Assembly: GCA_964447405.1 (NCBI GenBank)
Contig: CAYUSP010000001.1
Coordinates: forward strand, 496,001 to 560,000
Source of the DNA: JALNZF01 sp964447405
Lineage (GTDB): Bacteria > Nitrospirota > UBA9217
Reading direction: 5' to 3'
Length of the DNA: 64,000 nt
Shown here: positions 1 to 7,450 of the stretch, in pieces
Position numbering within the stretch: position 1 is the stretch's first letter
How the letters are laid out: every line of letters begins with the position of its first letter
The notes under the pieces: generated by a model
Told to the model about the DNA's origin: nothing
Seen by the model: the letters and a program-made list of their open reading frames with translations, nothing else
The model's database searches: none
Made by a program: the position numbers and the translations under genes

Positions 1-596
1 TTGATCTTTTCTTTAGCTTCCACTACGACAAACGCGTCCTCAGTGCTCATGGTCGCCGGATTGAAGACCGGGAATCGATATTTTTTGCCTGATTCGAGAC
101 CCAGAAGAACGAGCGAGGGCTTCACGTTTGGGGAAAGGTAGGGTGGTTCCTTGAGCGGGATGCGCTCGCTTCTGGATTGCCCGCCTGTCTGTATATCCAG
201 AACGAGCTGGTTTTTCACTACCGCACCCTTGATCTTCATGGAACTCAGTTTCGACGTCAGTTCGAAGTCGAAGTATTTAAGCAGGAAATTCCTGGTCGTA
301 TAGCTGTTGATCTTGGTCCCTATTCTTTGTACCGATCCCAGCACGAGAAGGTCGAGCTCCGATTCCTCGCTGATGCGGTACGTATCAGCCTCCCGTGAGA
401 TGGTGATGTGCGCAAAGCCGATCTTGCGGCCCTGCTGGTAGATTCCGTGCCAATCGTCTCTTGCGCGGACGCCTTCCTCGGCTATCTGATCGAGAGCAAT
501 CACATGGGATGGACGGAGGTAGGTGCGCTCGATAAGTATACCGAGCATGGTGAACCAAAAGAGCAAAATGAGCGAACTGATGATTTTTTTCAACAT
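1..596 (-). CDS. Exported or membrane-anchored protein, N-terminal part (3' end outside window)
   Basis: Reading the minus strand from an ATG at 596 gives an open frame of 198 codons that runs off the left edge without a stop. The first ~25 residues are a short basic start followed by a hydrophobic stretch (LILLFWFTMLGIL), so a signal anchor or uncleaved signal peptide is likely. The rest is soluble, with a WHGIYQQGRKIGFAH segment resembling the N-terminal region found ahead of transglutaminase-like domains in some deltaproteobacterial and Nitrospirota exported proteins; that link is from memory of the family and the catalytic part is not in view. No strong Shine-Dalgarno is seen; a good sigma70 promoter lies at 642-670. 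Function is not assigned. Confidence 0.7.
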   Translation of the reverse strand, partial: MLKKIISSLILLFWFTMLGILIERTYLRPSHVIALDQIAEEGVRARDDWHGIYQQGRKIGFAHITISREADTYRISEESELDLLVLGSVQRIGTKINSYTTRNFLLKYFDFELTSKLSSMKIKGAVVKNQLVLDIQTGGQSRSERIPLKEPPYLSPNVKPSLVLLGLESGKKYRFPVFNPATMSTEDAFVVVEAKEKI

Positions 597-641
597 AAGA
601 GAGAGGTCTGGAATTTCGGCTAAGCGTATTCGATCTCTTCT

Positions 642-670
642 ATGGTAGCTAGAATAGCTGGTATTGTCAA
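642..670 (-). promoter_or_regulatory. sigma70-type promoter for the gene at 1-596
   Basis: On the minus strand TTGACA (forward 665-670) is followed after exactly 17 bp by TACCAT (forward 642-647). The predicted start near 635 gives a leader of roughly 40 nt before the ATG at 596. Found by eye, not tested. Confidence 0.55.
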
Positions 671-777
671 ATATCACGCCCTGCAGGTTTCGGGTATGGA
701 CTTTTTCTGCCAGCTGTAGTAATGTCTGCATCGAGAGTATAAAGCGGATATTGTCTCATGAAAGGGGAGGTGCCCTC

Positions 778-1071
778 ATGCGGAAGCGAGATGAAAACGG
801 GATCAAGCAGGAGTTCAAGGCGCGCCAGACCAGGCAGATCGTGGCTATTGCCGCGGCCTTGTTCCTGGTGCTGCTGGGCGCGGTGCTCTACAAACGCCCC
901 GATCTCCTGGGAGCAGTGTCCCATCGGACGCTGTTCGGGCTGCAGGCCATCAGCATTGCTTCGTTCCTGGTGTTTACGACCTATAACTGGCAATGCCCGT
1001 CCTGCAACAAGTTTCTGGGAAGCAATATCCACCGGCATCGCTGCGGAAAATGCGGAGCACGGCTGCAATAG
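778..1071 (+). CDS. Small membrane protein with C-terminal zinc ribbon
   Basis: 97 aa. A charged N-terminus (~20 residues) is followed by two hydrophobic segments (about residues 22-37 and 47-63) and a C-terminal CPSC...CGKCG pair typical of a zinc ribbon, so the protein is probably a two-helix inner-membrane protein with a small metal-binding tail. The ATG at 778 is chosen because GGGGAGG lies just upstream; an upstream in-frame start at 664 would add 38 residues with no signal-like character and no ribosome site. No named family is recognised. The next gene starts about 50 bp downstream in the same direction. Confidence 0.65.
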   Translation: MRKRDENGIKQEFKARQTRQIVAIAAALFLVLLGAVLYKRPDLLGAVSHRTLFGLQAISIASFLVFTTYNWQCPSCNKFLGSNIHRHRCGKCGARLQ

Positions 1072-1121
1072 CATTGAACGAATAGACGCCTGTAGCAGGT
1101 TTGAATTGCCAAAGGAAAACC

Positions 1122-1592
1122 ATGAGACTGCTTTCGATCTTATTTATGGTTTGTTCAGTGGTCATATCAACCGCCAACTGCCACAAGGAGACTGAACAGG
1201 ACAGGGTCCGCAAGGTCATTATAAACATCCAAAAGGCGTCCGAAGACAAGGATGTCGGAAAAGTCATCAGCTACCTTTCCCGTAACTACAGCGATCCGCA
1301 GGAATTTACCTATGACACCATCAAGGGGCTCTTGCTCGGATACTTCTTGCGGCACCAGCGAATATCAGCATATATGACCGGACTGGAAGTCACTACGGAG
1401 AATAACGCAGCTCGGGCGATTTTCCAGGTGATCCTGACCGGAGGTACGCGGACCGGAAATACAGCTGACCTGCTCCCCGAGGCTCTTGGTATGTATTCCT
1501 TCGATGTGGCGCTTATCAAGGAGTCGGGAGATTGGAAAGTTGTAAGCGCGAAATGGGTGAGGATGGCGGACCAGGGCGGAAGCGGACCTTAG
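1122..1592 (+). CDS. Exported NTF2-like small protein
   Basis: 156 aa. The N-terminus (MRLLSILFMVCSVVISTANC) looks like a signal peptide; Cys20 could be lipidated but the box TANC is not canonical. The mature part (VRKVIINIQKASEDKDVGKV... ending in SGDWKVVSAKWVRM) has the pattern of the NTF2/SnoaL-like cone fold: helix with a D/E-rich turn, a central beta sheet and a closing 'W-V-A-x-W' strand. The ATG at 1122 is preceded by AAAGGAAAA. It is cotranscribed in direction with the zinc-ribbon gene. Specific function unknown. Confidence 0.6.
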   Translation: MRLLSILFMVCSVVISTANCHKETEQDRVRKVIINIQKASEDKDVGKVISYLSRNYSDPQEFTYDTIKGLLLGYFLRHQRISAYMTGLEVTTENNAARAIFQVILTGGTRTGNTADLLPEALGMYSFDVALIKESGDWKVVSAKWVRMADQGGSGP

Positions 1593-1689
1593 AGCATAAC
1601 CTTCATGTATGATCGCGCTATTACTCGATCAAGGGTGTGCTGTGTGGTGATCAGGGAAATTGAAATAGGGGGATTATAGAGCGGATACT

Positions 1690-2334
1690 ATGAAAAAAAT
1701 AATCATATTCATCTTTATCGCAGTAGCAGGCTACTGGAGCTACAACAATTATCATTACGTTTTGACCAAAATCGGTCTCCGAAACAATATCACAAAAGGG
1801 CAGGTGGTCTTCTTTACCGCTTCTTCCTGTGGCACACCCTGCTCAGTAGTATCGGACGAACTAAAGAGACGCGGTATTGTTTTTGAGGAAGTCGACGTAA
1901 TGACCGAAGAAGGTCGCGGCCGTTTCTACAAGTATAGTCAAGAGACAATCATACCTCTAACCGTAATCGGTGATGTTAAAGTTGTTGGAAGCGATTTACT
2001 GGCGCTCGGGTCTGCTATTACTGAGGCTGCGGGCATGGATTCGCTGACGTCTTCAGAGCAGCAGGCGATGATGAAGCATTTTGATGACAACGGTAATCCT
2101 CGGGTGGTGATGTATGGTACTGAACGGTGCCCGTATTGTAAGAAGTTGAGGGCATTCATGGAAAGGAGCAATACGCCTTATATTTTCGCTGATATAGAGG
2201 GAAGCAGCGAAGCAAAAGACGATTATGTTGCCCTTCGTGGCAGAGGATATCCGCTGACGTTCATTGGCTTCCGCCGCATCGATGGGTATGATGAGAATAA
2301 GGTGGGTCAGGCGGTGAGGGAATTGCTGCGATGA
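1690..2334 (+). CDS. Membrane-anchored tandem glutaredoxin-like protein
   Basis: 214 aa. Residues 1-20 form a hydrophobic anchor, so the thiol domains are probably extracytoplasmic. Two glutaredoxin-fold domains follow. The first (about 37-115) has the cysteine pair in a CGTPC context (47-51), a CX3C rather than CX2C spacing; the second (about 137-214) has a classic CPYC (147-150). Both keep the cis-proline region (IIPLTVIGD around 87-95; RGYPLTFIGF in domain 2). Family knowledge: glutaredoxins reduce disulfides or glutathione mixed disulfides. Whether domain 1 is redox-active is open because of the spacing. The gene stands alone, followed by a 108-bp gap and livM. Confidence 0.75.
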   Translation: MKKIIIFIFIAVAGYWSYNNYHYVLTKIGLRNNITKGQVVFFTASSCGTPCSVVSDELKRRGIVFEEVDVMTEEGRGRFYKYSQETIIPLTVIGDVKVVGSDLLALGSAITEAAGMDSLTSSEQQAMMKHFDDNGNPRVVMYGTERCPYCKKLRAFMERSNTPYIFADIEGSSEAKDDYVALRGRGYPLTFIGFRRIDGYDENKVGQAVRELLR

Positions 2335-2402
2335 GGCAGAACCTGCGTTATTAAGCCGCAATCGTAAATTGCTCATCATATTTTCGCGGCACCAACAATG
2401 CC

Positions 2403-2431
2403 TTGAATCCCGCAATATTTTGTGCAATAAT
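2403..2431 (+). promoter_or_regulatory. sigma70-type promoter close to the livM start codon
   Basis: TTGAAT (2403-2408), 17 bp, AATAAT (2426-2431). The predicted start near 2438 leaves only ~5 nt before the ATG at 2443, with no Shine-Dalgarno, consistent with a near-leaderless transcript. Confidence 0.45.
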
Positions 2432-2442
2432 CCCATTCCGTC

Positions 2443-3594
2443 ATGACTAACCTCCGATCCTTACTAACGAACAATTTGTCCTTCCTCGTAATTCCGCTCT
2501 GGGCCGGGATGCTTGCGTTTCCCTTCACCGGTTTAGGCAGTGCTGCTGGCATTGCGGCGGCAGCTGTTGCACTTATCGCCCTCTGGAAATTTACTAAACT
2601 TGATTCTGTTGTTATTGTCATCCGTACCGCGATCAGCAGAATAGCAGCTGCCGTTCGATCTGTTTCTATACCCCGCCTCACGCACAAACCCTTCCTGTAC
2701 GTGGCAAGCGTAGCACTGTGCATCATTCTACCATTGTTCCTGAATGATTATTACCGGGATATCATGACACTTACAGGCATGTATATCGTCCTCGCCCTTG
2801 GTCTGAACATCGTGGTAGGGCAGGCCGGCCTCCTGAACCTGGGGTACGTGGCATTCTATGCCCTGGGTGCCTACACCTATGCGATACTGTCCACAACCAT
2901 CGGATTATCTTTCTGGCCGGGGCTTGTTGCAGGCGGTCTGGTTTCAGCGGCGTTCGCGGCACTCCTCGGGATGATGACTCTGAAACTGCGCGGGGACTAT
3001 TTTGCCATCGTAACCTTGGGGCTCGGCGAGATCACACGCATCATTGCGAATAATTGGGACAGCATGACCGGCGGACCGAACGGCATCTCAGGGATCGGAA
3101 GGCCGCGCATTGCGGGCTATGAAATCCATACAACCATGGATTTTTATTATCTCATGCTTATCCTGGTCATCCTGACCGTGTTCTCCATGCAGCGGCTTAT
3201 AGCGTCACGCATCGGGAGGGCCTGGATCGCCATCCGGGAGGATGAGATCGCGGCAGAGGCAATGGGGATCAATACCTACAGGCTGAAATTGCAAGCGTTC
3301 GTAATCGGGTCTGCGTGGGCGGGTGTGGTCGGCGTATTTTTCGCGGCTAAGATGGCATTTGTGTCTCCGGAGAGCTTCACGTTCTTTGAATCGGTGATCA
3401 TTCTCTGCATGGTCGTTCTGGGAGGCATGGGCAGCATCGCGGGCATCATTCTCGGCGCCCTGCTCCTGATCACGCTCCCTGAGATTTTTCGCGAATTTCA
3501 GGATTACCGCATGCTGGCATTCGGCGTTGCCCTCGTTGTAATGATGGTCTTCCGGCCGCAGGGGCTATTGGGTGGAGTGAGAAAAGCGGTTTAA
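2443..3594 (+). CDS. livM: Branched-chain amino acid ABC transporter permease LivM
   Basis: 383 aa, a multi-spanning inner-membrane permease. The first ~110 residues add extra hydrophobic segments before the conserved LivM core, which begins around MTLTGMYIVLALGLNIVVG and contains the family signature LNLGYVAFYALGAYTYA and the EEA-type coupling loop AIREDEIAAEAMGIN. Family knowledge: LivM pairs with LivH to form the channel for Leu/Ile/Val or related substrates (urea, amides) energised by LivG and LivF. livG and livF follow, but no livH or substrate-binding protein gene lies beside it. The start has a promoter almost on top of it (2403-2431). Confidence 0.9.
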   Translation: MTNLRSLLTNNLSFLVIPLWAGMLAFPFTGLGSAAGIAAAAVALIALWKFTKLDSVVIVIRTAISRIAAAVRSVSIPRLTHKPFLYVASVALCIILPLFLNDYYRDIMTLTGMYIVLALGLNIVVGQAGLLNLGYVAFYALGAYTYAILSTTIGLSFWPGLVAGGLVSAAFAALLGMMTLKLRGDYFAIVTLGLGEITRIIANNWDSMTGGPNGISGIGRPRIAGYEIHTTMDFYYLMLILVILTVFSMQRLIASRIGRAWIAIREDEIAAEAMGINTYRLKLQAFVIGSAWAGVVGVFFAAKMAFVSPESFTFFESVIILCMVVLGGMGSIAGIILGALLLITLPEIFREFQDYRMLAFGVALVVMMVFRPQGLLGGVRKAV

Positions 3595-3646
3595 GCTGAT
3601 TTTTGTACTTTTATGCCATGTTCTTAATCAAAGCAGAACCATTTTT

Positions 3647-3722
3647 CACACGAAGTCACGAAGTCACGAAGAACGACAATCGCTGATTCATGGTTTTTTT
3701 CGTGGCTTTGCGGCTTCGTGTG
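3647..3722. repeat. Imperfect inverted repeat element between livM and livG
   Basis: The left arm CACACGAAGTCACGAAGTCA (starting 3647) consists of repeated CACGAAGT units. The right arm ends in GGCTTCGTGTG at 3722, and its reverse complement matches the left arm over about 27 bp with a few mismatches, leaving a ~20-bp loop. The transcript could form a long hairpin. A related element lies between livF and truA (5308-5418). It does not look like a terminator because no T tract follows; a dispersed palindromic repeat is more likely. Confidence 0.6.
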
Positions 3723-3781
3723 ATATCGCTTTGTATGCTGTTTTTGCTTCATCTGTCTGAGGCTTTACCTCGTTTACTATT

Positions 3782-4552
3782 ATGTTGCTACTGGAAACTA
3801 AAAATCTGGCAAAGAACTTCGGAGGTCTCAAGGCGCTCGACGGCATTGACATGCGCGTGGAGCGGGAGCGGATCGTCGGCATAATCGGTCCGAACGGCGC
3901 GGGCAAGACGACCTTCTTCAACTGCGTCACCGGTATGTACCAGCCCACACGGGGTAGAGTGATCTTCCATGACCGGGATATCACCCGTATGCCGCCCCAC
4001 GAGATAACGTCCATGGGGATCGCGAGAACATTTCAGAACATACGGCTCTTTAACGGTATGACGGTCAAGGAAAATGTCATAGCCGCAGCGCACTGCCGGT
4101 CAAATGCAGGCGTGTGGGGCGCCATCATGAGGACCCGGCGCGTGCGGAAGGAAGAACGCGACCTTGCCTTCCGGGCAATGGACATTCTGAAGTTCGTGGG
4201 GATCGAGGACCTGCATGACCATGTTGCCTCCAACCTGTCTTATGGCGAACAGCGCAGGCTGGAGATCGCGAGAGCGCTCGGGACCGAGCCGCACCTGCTG
4301 CTGCTCGATGAGCCGGCCGCAGGTATGAATCCGCTGGAAACGCAGGACCTGATGGCGCTGATCAGGAAAATACGGGACAACGGGGTGGCAATCCTTCTGA
4401 TCGAACATGACATGAAAGTAGTTATGGGAATATCGGACCGGGTGATTGTGCTGGACCACGGCGTGAAAATAGCCGAGGGTCTGCCTAAGGACATCCAGTC
4501 TGATCCGGCCGTGATCGAGGCGTATCTCGGCAAGGAGAGCGTGCATGCTTGA
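3782..4552 (+). CDS. livG: Branched-chain amino acid ABC transporter ATP-binding protein LivG
   Basis: 256 aa. It has a Walker A GPNGAGKTT, the Liv-specific extended region after it (RTFQNIRLFNGMTVKENV), the signature motif LSYGEQRRLEIARAL, Walker B LLLLDEPAAGMNP and the switch histidine in IEHDMKVVM. The peptide AGMNPLETQDL is characteristic of LivG rather than LivF. It hydrolyses ATP on the cytoplasmic face of the LivM-containing importer. The start at 3782 places the typical LLLETKNLAKNFGGL at the N-terminus. It overlaps livF by 8 bp, indicating translational coupling. A 187-bp gap with an inverted repeat separates it from livM. Confidence 0.92.
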   Translation: MLLLETKNLAKNFGGLKALDGIDMRVERERIVGIIGPNGAGKTTFFNCVTGMYQPTRGRVIFHDRDITRMPPHEITSMGIARTFQNIRLFNGMTVKENVIAAAHCRSNAGVWGAIMRTRRVRKEERDLAFRAMDILKFVGIEDLHDHVASNLSYGEQRRLEIARALGTEPHLLLLDEPAAGMNPLETQDLMALIRKIRDNGVAILLIEHDMKVVMGISDRVIVLDHGVKIAEGLPKDIQSDPAVIEAYLGKESVHA

Positions 4553-5246
4553 GCTCCGGGATGTGACCGTATCCTACGGCATGATCGAGGCGCTCAAGGG
4601 TATCAGCCTTGCAGTGAGGCAAGGTGAGATCGTTGCGCTGATCGGCGCTAATGGCGCCGGGAAGTCTACGGCGCTGATGACGATTTCCGGTATCGTTTCC
4701 CCGCGATCGGGCACTATCACATACCTTGGAAAAGAAGTAACCTCCTTTCCGTCGCATCAGATCGTGCACATGGGCATTTCGCAGGTGCCCGAAGGCAGGC
4801 GCATTTTTTCCTCGATGACAGTACGCGAGAATCTGGAGATGGGCGCCTTCACCCGGGAAACGCGGGAAATTGATGTCTCCCTCAGGCGAATATTTGAAGT
4901 GTTTCCCACCCTGGAAGAGCGTCAGCAACAGCTGGGAGGCACACTCTCAGGCGGGGAACAGCAGATGCTTGCCATCGGTCGCGCACTTATGGCAAGACCT
5001 CAGCTCCTGCTTCTTGACGAACCATCGCTCGGACTTGCTCCGATCATGGTCAGCAGGATATTCAAGATCATCAAGGAGATCAACAGTCAGGGTACGACCA
5101 TCCTTCTTGTCGAGCAAAATGCCAAAGCAGCTCTCAGGCTTGCGCAACGCGCCTATGTCATGGAAACAGGAATGATCGTGATGCAGGGTAAGTCCGCGGA
5201 ATTGGAAAACGACCCGGGTATCAAGAAGGCTTATCTGGGGGAATAA
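4545..5246 (+). CDS. livF: Branched-chain amino acid ABC transporter ATP-binding protein LivF
   Basis: 233 aa, the usual LivF length. Walker A GANGAGKST, the LivF marker QVPEGRRIFSSMTVRENLEMGAF, signature LSGGEQQMLAIGRALM, Walker B LLLLDEPSLGLAP and VEQNAKAAL around the switch are all present. It is the second nucleotide-binding subunit of the importer. Its ATG lies inside the end of livG. The downstream gap to truA carries a second inverted-repeat element. Confidence 0.92.
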   Translation: MLELRDVTVSYGMIEALKGISLAVRQGEIVALIGANGAGKSTALMTISGIVSPRSGTITYLGKEVTSFPSHQIVHMGISQVPEGRRIFSSMTVRENLEMGAFTRETREIDVSLRRIFEVFPTLEERQQQLGGTLSGGEQQMLAIGRALMARPQLLLLDEPSLGLAPIMVSRIFKIIKEINSQGTTILLVEQNAKAALRLAQRAYVMETGMIVMQGKSAELENDPGIKKAYLGE

Positions 5247-5307
5247 TATGTATGAATGAGGAATTAATTTCCACGGAGTCAAACTCTGCGCAAAATAGCA
5301 GGAATAT

Positions 5308-5418
5308 TTTCGCGCAAAGCCGCAAAGGCGCCAAGAAAGTCCCAACAAGAGGCTCAGACTTCTGGTTTTAACCATAGGTTTAAGGGTTTATTTGCGCGCT
5401 TTGCGGCTTTGCGCGAAA
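5308..5418. repeat. Inverted repeat element between livF and truA
   Basis: The left arm TTTCGCGCAAAGCCGCAAAG (5308-5327) is matched by its near-exact reverse complement in CTTTGCGGCTTTGCGCGAAA ending at 5418; about 60 bp lie between them. The arms are built of CGCAAAGG/C units, the same design as the CACGAAGT units of the element at 3647-3722. A single degraded half-like stretch (CTCTGCGTCCTTTGCTGTT) appears at about 12337-12355 just before the RND pump gene. Confidence 0.65.
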
Positions 5419-5458
5419 CGGCTTTTTGTTTCCGGCTTGTCCGGGTCAGGAATGCGAA

Positions 5459-6208
5459 ATGCTGCGCAACATTAAACTCGTTATCGAATACGACGGCACC
5501 AATTACCATGGCTGGCAGTCCCAGATCGGAACAGGCAGGCCTACGATCCAGGATTCGATAGAGATGGCTATTGCCATGGTTGCCGCGGAAGACGTAACTA
5601 CCTATTCGTCCGGACGGACGGATGCAGGCGTGCACGCATGGGGCCATGTGGCGAATTTCAGGACCTGCAGCACGATCCCTGCCGAGGCCTGGACCCCCGC
5701 ATTAAACCACGTGCTTCCTCCAGACATCCGGGTGGTCTCTTCGGTGGAGGTAAAAGACGATTTCCATGCCCGGTTCAGCGCGTTGAGGAAAACCTATGTG
5801 TACCGAATTCTGAACCGGAAAGCACCGTCTGCAATTCATCGGCATTATTCCTGGCATGTGAACAGGCCGCTTGATCTTGAACGCATGCGACAGGAAGCCC
5901 TCCATCTTCAGGGAAAGCACGATTTCTCAGCCTTTCGAGGATCAGGTTGCGCTGCTAAAACGACGGTGAGGACGATGACGTCTGTGGCCATTCTGCACGA
6001 AGGCGATTTTGTTCTGGTCCGGATGGAAGCTGATGCTTTTCTGATGCATATGGCTCGGAATATCGTGGGAACTCTCGCGGAAATCGGGCTCGGCCGTTTT
6101 CAAGCTGAAGACGTTGCCATGATACTGGCTTCCCGTGACCGGACAAGGGCGGGCAGGACGGCCCCTCCCCAGGGTCTGTACCTGGAATCAGTGCGCTATA
6201 CGGAATGA
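5459..6208 (+). CDS. truA: tRNA pseudouridine(38-40) synthase TruA
   Basis: 249 aa. It begins with the typical NIKLVIEYDGTNYHGWQ and carries the catalytic aspartate in SSGRTDAGVHA (Asp55). Later family motifs such as FHARFSALRKTYVYRI, HDFSAFRGSG and the FLMHMARNIVGTL helix are intact. TruA isomerises uridines 38-40 in the tRNA anticodon stem and loop, in the cytoplasm. The ATG at 5459 is chosen because it gives the family N-terminus and has CAGGAA upstream; a TTG at 5426 would add 11 unsupported residues. It stands as a single gene after the repeat element. Confidence 0.95.
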   Translation: MLRNIKLVIEYDGTNYHGWQSQIGTGRPTIQDSIEMAIAMVAAEDVTTYSSGRTDAGVHAWGHVANFRTCSTIPAEAWTPALNHVLPPDIRVVSSVEVKDDFHARFSALRKTYVYRILNRKAPSAIHRHYSWHVNRPLDLERMRQEALHLQGKHDFSAFRGSGCAAKTTVRTMTSVAILHEGDFVLVRMEADAFLMHMARNIVGTLAEIGLGRFQAEDVAMILASRDRTRAGRTAPPQGLYLESVRYTE

Positions 6209-6544
6209 ACAACCGCGAATCGTTCGCAAAAGTGAAACAACTTTAGATGAATTCTCATACTTGCGAAAGCAAACCATTTGCTATATAGTATGAAAACAAC
6301 AGCTTAGTGCTGGCATAGTACGTGCATTCCTGTGACCCGGACCATTGCATCATTGAGGAATGTCCGGATAGTTTCCGCTTCACCATCATTGCCCTCAGCA
6401 AATAATTAAACGTACAGCATTGCAGGCAGTTTTATAGTTCGCCTGGTTACGAGCCCGAAGAGCGCTGTTTCGTTGTGTCGAAGCACATTCGCACAGCTTG
6501 TATTTGTGCATACTACATACACTAGATTGTGAAAGGAGAACGTA
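6209..6544 (+). other. 336-bp intergenic region upstream of the cytochrome pair
   Basis: No coding sequence is supported here. It holds a possible sigma54 promoter (6311-6326) and an AT-rich stretch with TATATAGTATG around 6281-6292. If transcription starts near 6338, the cytochrome mRNA would have a ~200-nt leader. No riboswitch class was recognised by eye. Confidence 0.5.
6311..6326 (+). promoter_or_regulatory. Candidate sigma54 (-24/-12) promoter
   Basis: TGGCATAGTACGTGCA has the invariant GG and GC dinucleotides separated by 10 bp as in the sigma54 consensus TGGCAC-N5-TTGCA; the TGC half is one base off TTGCA. It precedes the multiheme cytochrome gene, and sigma54 activator genes occur in the window (25044-26429). 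Confidence 0.4.
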
Positions 6545-7450
6545 ATGAGGAATTGGTTGAGCGCAGTACCGATTTTGTTGTGCATCCTCATCCTGGCCCC
6601 TTCGGCGGGTGCCGCGACCGACGCCGCGACCTGTCTGGGATGCCATGGATCCATGGAAGGAGCCGCTCAGGTGAACCAGGACAAATTCACCAAGTCGGTT
6701 CACGGGGGGATGAACGACTGCCTGATGTGCCATGTGACCCTGAAGGGAGCACAGCACCAGGGCCTGTCAGGAGGGAAACCTGACAAAATAGTACAGGCGC
6801 TTGCTGCCGGTCTGCTGCACAAAAGCAAGAAGGATGCCATTGCGCAGGCTGCCTGCGTGACATGCCATTCCGACAGCTATGAAAGCTACAAAGCGAGCGT
6901 GCATGGCCAGAACGTCCTTGCCAAAAAATTGAGCGATGGTCCTGTATGCACTGACTGCCACGGTTCGCCGCACTATATCCAATCCAAGGCCAGCAAGGAA
7001 TCCGCGGTCAATCATTTCAACGTGGTCCAGAAAGCCTGCGGCAAGTGCCATGAAGAGAAGCATATGGCGGAGAAGTACGGTTTCTCGCCCAAGGTCATGG
7101 AGCGCTACCTCGAGAGCTTCCACGGCAGAAAGCTGAAAGTCGGCCATAGCGGGGCACCATCATGTTCAAGCTGCCATGGTTCCCACGACATCAAGAGTGC
7201 CAAGGACTCAGCGTCGCCCGTAGTCGGTGCCAATAAGAAAAAGACCTGTGCGAAGTGCCATTCCGGAGCTACGGATAAATTCGTTGCCGCGATCACGCAT
7301 AAACCGCTCCATCCCATCGCGCATTTCACCGAATTGGCTTTGATCGTCCTTACCATGGGCGTGTTTGTTTTTATCTGCATCCATGTTCTGCTGGATATTA
7401 TCGCGGACATCCGCGAGAAAGTGTTCAAGAAGGGGGGCGGCCATGAATAA
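6545..7450 (+). CDS. Seven-heme c-type cytochrome with C-terminal membrane anchor
   Basis: 301 aa. A signal peptide (to about residue 23, ending SAGAA) is followed by seven CXXCH sites at residues 30, 59, 104, 135, 165, 207 and 235, then a single transmembrane helix (about 261-285) and a basic cytoplasmic tail. The heme domain is therefore periplasmic and tethered to the inner membrane. The next gene overlaps by 8 bp and encodes a b-type cytochrome, so the two probably form a quinol-oxidising or quinone-reducing complex. Family knowledge: fused or paired multiheme c/b proteins such as CbcL-type proteins pass electrons from the menaquinol pool toward periplasmic acceptors. The terminal acceptor is not evident here. 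Confidence 0.85.
   Translation: MRNWLSAVPILLCILILAPSAGAATDAATCLGCHGSMEGAAQVNQDKFTKSVHGGMNDCLMCHVTLKGAQHQGLSGGKPDKIVQALAAGLLHKSKKDAIAQAACVTCHSDSYESYKASVHGQNVLAKKLSDGPVCTDCHGSPHYIQSKASKESAVNHFNVVQKACGKCHEEKHMAEKYGFSPKVMERYLESFHGRKLKVGHSGAPSCSSCHGSHDIKSAKDSASPVVGANKKKTCAKCHSGATDKFVAAITHKPLHPIAHFTELALIVLTMGVFVFICIHVLLDIIADIREKVFKKGGGHE

Noticed and set aside
664..777. N-terminal extension of the zinc-ribbon protein
   Set aside because: The extension has no ribosome site and the internal ATG at 778 has GGGGAGG just upstream.
3690..3884. Plus-strand frame overlapping the livG start
   Set aside because: It runs through the inverted repeat and into livG in another frame, with no ribosome site and unlikely composition.
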